Program-made: the position numbers and the translations under genes
Notes under the pieces: generated by a model
Databases searched by the model: none
What the model saw: the letters and a program-made list of their open reading frames with translations, nothing else
What the model was told of the DNA's origin: nothing
In this document: piece by piece, positions 60,881-64,000 of the stretch
Numbering within the stretch: position 1 is the stretch's first letter
Layout: the number at the start of each line of letters is the position of its first letter
DNA from: Mycobacterium sp. E3198
GTDB lineage: Bacteria; Actinomycetota; Actinomycetes; Mycobacteriales; Mycobacteriaceae
DNA: 64,000 bases
Assembly: GCF_001667015.1 (NCBI RefSeq)
Contig: NZ_LZIS01000157.1
Location: 1 to 64,000, forward strand
Direction of reading: 5' to 3'

Positions 60881-61057
60881 ATGGACCGCGGGAACGCCAA
60901 GCACAGTCCACGCGAAGACGACGAATTGAAGCACGAATTGAGCGGTACGGTGCGCGGGAACCGGCCCAGTCGCGCCGAGGAATGGCGGGATCCGGAGCCG
61001 CCGGCCGATGACGACCCGGACGTTCCCACTGCCGGCCCGACGACGCGCGAATCATAA
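60881..61057 (+). CDS. Small conserved hydrophilic protein (58 aa)
   Basis: ATG 60881 to TAA 61057 encodes MDRGNAKHSPREDDELKHEL, then SGTVRGNRPSRAEEWRDPEP and a tail PPADDDPDVPTAGPTTRES. It is highly charged, without a membrane segment. The RPSRAEEWRDPEPP-like core recurs in small actinobacterial proteins of unknown function, so it is probably a true gene. A ribosome site GAAGGGGG lies 6 bp upstream. It precedes the stress-type SDR by 41 bp and may be cotranscribed with it. Confidence 0.75.
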   Translation: MDRGNAKHSPREDDELKHELSGTVRGNRPSRAEEWRDPEPPADDDPDVPTAGPTTRES

Positions 61058-61098
61058 CCGGCGCGTGTAATGCAAATACCCGAAAGGATCTGTCACCA

Positions 61099-61938
61099 AT
61101 GAGTTTCGCTGCGCAGCAACAAGAAGTTCCGGGCGTGCAGGCGCAAATGGACCCCGTCCCCGATTGTGGCGAAGAAAGCTACCGCGGGTCGGGAAAGCTC
61201 GCCGGCAAAAGGGCGATCGTCACCGGCGGCGATAGCGGCATCGGCCGCGCCGTCGCCATCGCATTTGCCCGCGAGGGCGCCGACGTGCTGATCTCCTACC
61301 TCAACGAGGACGACGACGCGCGCGAGGTCGCCCGTTATGTCGCAGACGCCGGCCGCAAGTGCGTGCTGGTACCCGGCGACCTCTCGGATCCGGCCCACTG
61401 CCGGGCCGTGGTCCACCGTGCCGTCGAGGAACTCGGCGGCGTCGACATCCTCGTCAACAACGCGGCGTACCAGATGATGCACAAGAGCCTCGATGAGATC
61501 AGTGACGAGGAATGGGACTACACGTTCCGGCTCAACATCGGCGCGTACTTCCACCTCGCCAAGGCCGCGGTGGCGCACATGAAGCCGGGCTCGTCGATCA
61601 TCGGCAGCTCGTCGGTCAACTCCGACACGCCCAACCCGACCCTGGCGCCCTACGCGGCGACGAAGGCAGCGATCGCCAATTTCTCGGCCAGCCTTGCGCA
61701 GCTGCTGGGGGACAAGGGAATCCGGGTCAACAGCGTGGCGCCGGGGCCGATCTGGACGCCGCTCATCCCGTCGACCATGCCCCCGGGCAGCGTGGAGTCG
61801 TTCGGCGACAACGTCCCGCTGGGGCGCGCCGGCCAGCCGGCCGAGCTCGCACCCATCTATGTGCTGCTGGCCTCCGACGACGCCAGCTACATCTCCGGCG
61901 CGCGGGTCGCGGTGACCGGCGGTCGGCCAATTCTCTAG
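61099..61938 (+). CDS. Short-chain dehydrogenase, YhdF/YghA (stress) type
   Basis: A 279-residue SDR with the N-terminal extension (DPVPDCGEESYRGSGKLAGK) found in general-stress SDRs such as B. subtilis YhdF. The NADP-binding ALVTGG-like IVTGGDSGIGRAVAIAFARE, NNAAYQ, SSSVNSDTP (Ser) and YAATKAAIANFSASL (Tyr-x-x-x-Lys) are intact. The start at GTG/ATG 61099 follows AAAGGA (61083). The substrate is unknown. It converges with the antigen 85 gene with 16 bp between stops. Confidence 0.92.
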   Translation: MSFAAQQQEVPGVQAQMDPVPDCGEESYRGSGKLAGKRAIVTGGDSGIGRAVAIAFAREGADVLISYLNEDDDAREVARYVADAGRKCVLVPGDLSDPAHCRAVVHRAVEELGGVDILVNNAAYQMMHKSLDEISDEEWDYTFRLNIGAYFHLAKAAVAHMKPGSSIIGSSSVNSDTPNPTLAPYAATKAAIANFSASLAQLLGDKGIRVNSVAPGPIWTPLIPSTMPPGSVESFGDNVPLGRAGQPAELAPIYVLLASDDASYISGARVAVTGGRPIL

Positions 61939-61954
61939 CCGTTGGTATCTGCGG

Positions 61955-63306
<1,352 letters not shown>

Positions 63307-63639
63307 TCAGGACCCGCGGTTCTCGCCCAGCTCCTGAACGATCGGGCTCTGGTTGCCGATGTCCTTGGCCGATTCCGCGCGGCCCGGCTTGGTGTGGGTG
63401 CGCCGCGCCGCCGCCTTGTCGGCGTCGCGGATCGCGTCTCCCTCGTCGACGATGGTCACCGACGCGGCGACCTGGTCGAGGTTCGTATAGGTTTCCGGTG
63501 GAATTTCCCGCAACGCACGGACCGTCTCTTCGTCACCGCTCTTGGTGTCGGCGGCGTCGAGCAGATCCTGTTTGTTCGCGGGAAAATCCACATCGCCGAG
63601 GCAATGCCGGAGTCGACTGCGGGTGGTGGATGCGATCAT
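63307..63639 (-). CDS. DUF2795 domain protein
   Basis: A 110-residue protein. The N-terminal 60 residues fit DUF2795: RLRHCLGDVDFPANKQDLLD, AADTKSGDEETVRALREIPP and ETYTNLDQVAASV. The C-terminal part is hydrophilic and unrecognised. The ATG at 63639 was preferred, as typical DUF2795 proteins begin just before the RLxxxLGxVDFP segment; GTG 63687 would be an extension. Function unknown. It is 48 bp downstream of the DUF2784 gene. Confidence 0.8.
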   Translation of the reverse strand: MIASTTRSRLRHCLGDVDFPANKQDLLDAADTKSGDEETVRALREIPPETYTNLDQVAASVTIVDEGDAIRDADKAAARRTHTKPGRAESAKDIGNQSPIVQELGENRGS

Positions 63640-63687
63640 GGCTGCCCGGGTGCCCAGCGCACGGCCGGCTAAACCCGCGCGAGTCAC

Positions 63688-64000
63688 TCAGCGGCCGTGC
63701 AGCTGCGTGGCGCTGATCACTGAAGCTTCCTTGCCGTCGCGCTCGCGAAGAACGGCCGTCGTCGATGCCCGACGACGCATTCGCCACGCGAAGGCGATCC
63801 ACGAGACGGCGACGATCACGAAGACCGCTTCCTCGACCCCGCCGGCCCAGCCCGTCGGATAGAGCACGCCGGTGAGGTAGTGCGCGATGAAGCCGGCCGG
63901 CGGCAGGGGTGCCATGCCGGCACGCGCCCTGCCCCATCGTTCCAGCCAGGTCAGCGGGCAATCGACGTAGTGTGTCACGATCAAAACCGCCCAGGCCGCG
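63688..64000 (-). CDS. DUF2784 membrane protein, C-terminal part (cut by window end)
   Basis: The C-terminal about 104 residues of a membrane protein whose start lies beyond the window. Visible: the end of a hydrophobic helix, then HYVDCPLTWLERWGRARAGM, PPAGFIAHYLTGVLYPTGWA and a last membrane segment AVFVIVAVSWIAFAWRMRRR. The C-P-L-T-W-L-E-x-W and HYLTG-YP motifs match DUF2784. The TTG at 63984 is probably internal. Function unknown. Confidence 0.8.
   Translation of the reverse strand, partial: AAWAVLIVTHYVDCPLTWLERWGRARAGMAPLPPAGFIAHYLTGVLYPTGWAGGVEEAVFVIVAVSWIAFAWRMRRRASTTAVLRERDGKEASVISATQLHGR

Overview
The window is high-GC mycobacterial chromosome, most likely from a slow-growing species close to the Mycobacterium avium complex. 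The evidence is gene content and order: a PPE protein, mycothione reductase, EfpA, an antigen 85 protein, MPT53- and MPT63-type secreted proteins, and a backbone that follows the M. tuberculosis Rv2839c-Rv2884 order as I remember it (no alignment was run).

Region by region. 1-2644: infB, ylxR, nusA and rimP (translation and antitermination) on the minus strand. The infB 5' region is scrambled, with parts in both orientations. 2839-3835: a Tat-type lipoprotein and a ferritin-like protein. 3840-14521: proS, efpA, then a minus-strand cobalamin/siroheme group (cysG, cobB, cobO, a ChlI-ChlD type chelatase), a GNAT protein and mqo. 14603-16992: an alpha/beta hydrolase and mycothione reductase.

17165-34691 is the main accessory block: a Fur-family regulator, the nickel permease nicT, hypA, hypB, and a complete group 1h (actinobacterial high-affinity) [NiFe]-hydrogenase locus. 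It holds the structural subunits, a NifU/Rieske-like Fe-S protein, several conserved proteins of unknown function, a 39-residue membrane protein, a maturation protease, two hypC genes, a SIS/HypC-like fusion, a second SIS protein, hypF, hypE and hypD. The genes are nearly all overlapping or a few bases apart, which suggests one operon after the nicT-hypA-hypB unit. In M. tuberculosis nicT is followed directly by the SDR gene that here lies at 37740, so this block is present here and absent there. A nickel-box-like palindrome overlaps the predicted nicT -35, and the region before the small-subunit gene contains three palindromes and a candidate promoter.

34702-44999: a phosphodiesterase-type protein, two small unknowns, an orphan PPE protein with APE in place of PPE, an SDR, an aldehyde dehydrogenase, a glutamine amidotransferase and glnA4 (looks like amine or polyamine catabolism), cobQ and mapB. 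45111-57478: a DUF1707 protein, a PBP2-type lipoprotein, a GNAT protein, ispG-rip1-dxr, a CcdA-type protein whose frame runs antisense through a DUF2631 gene, mpt53, rlmN, cdsA, frr and pyrH. 57802-64000: a CsbD-like protein, a GlnR-like regulator, an acyltransferase, an MPT63-like antigen, a 58-residue protein, a stress-type SDR, a divergent antigen 85 protein, a DUF2795 protein and a partial DUF2784 protein.

Small intergenic elements are a second theme. One 70-bp repeat occurs twice (8496 and 55139, opposite orientation), and three different 62-71 bp units with 13-15 bp near-perfect terminal inverted repeats sit at 9967, 45042 and 53947. All five lie within about 15 bp downstream of a stop codon. 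No rRNA, tRNA, CRISPR array, transposase or prophage gene was seen.
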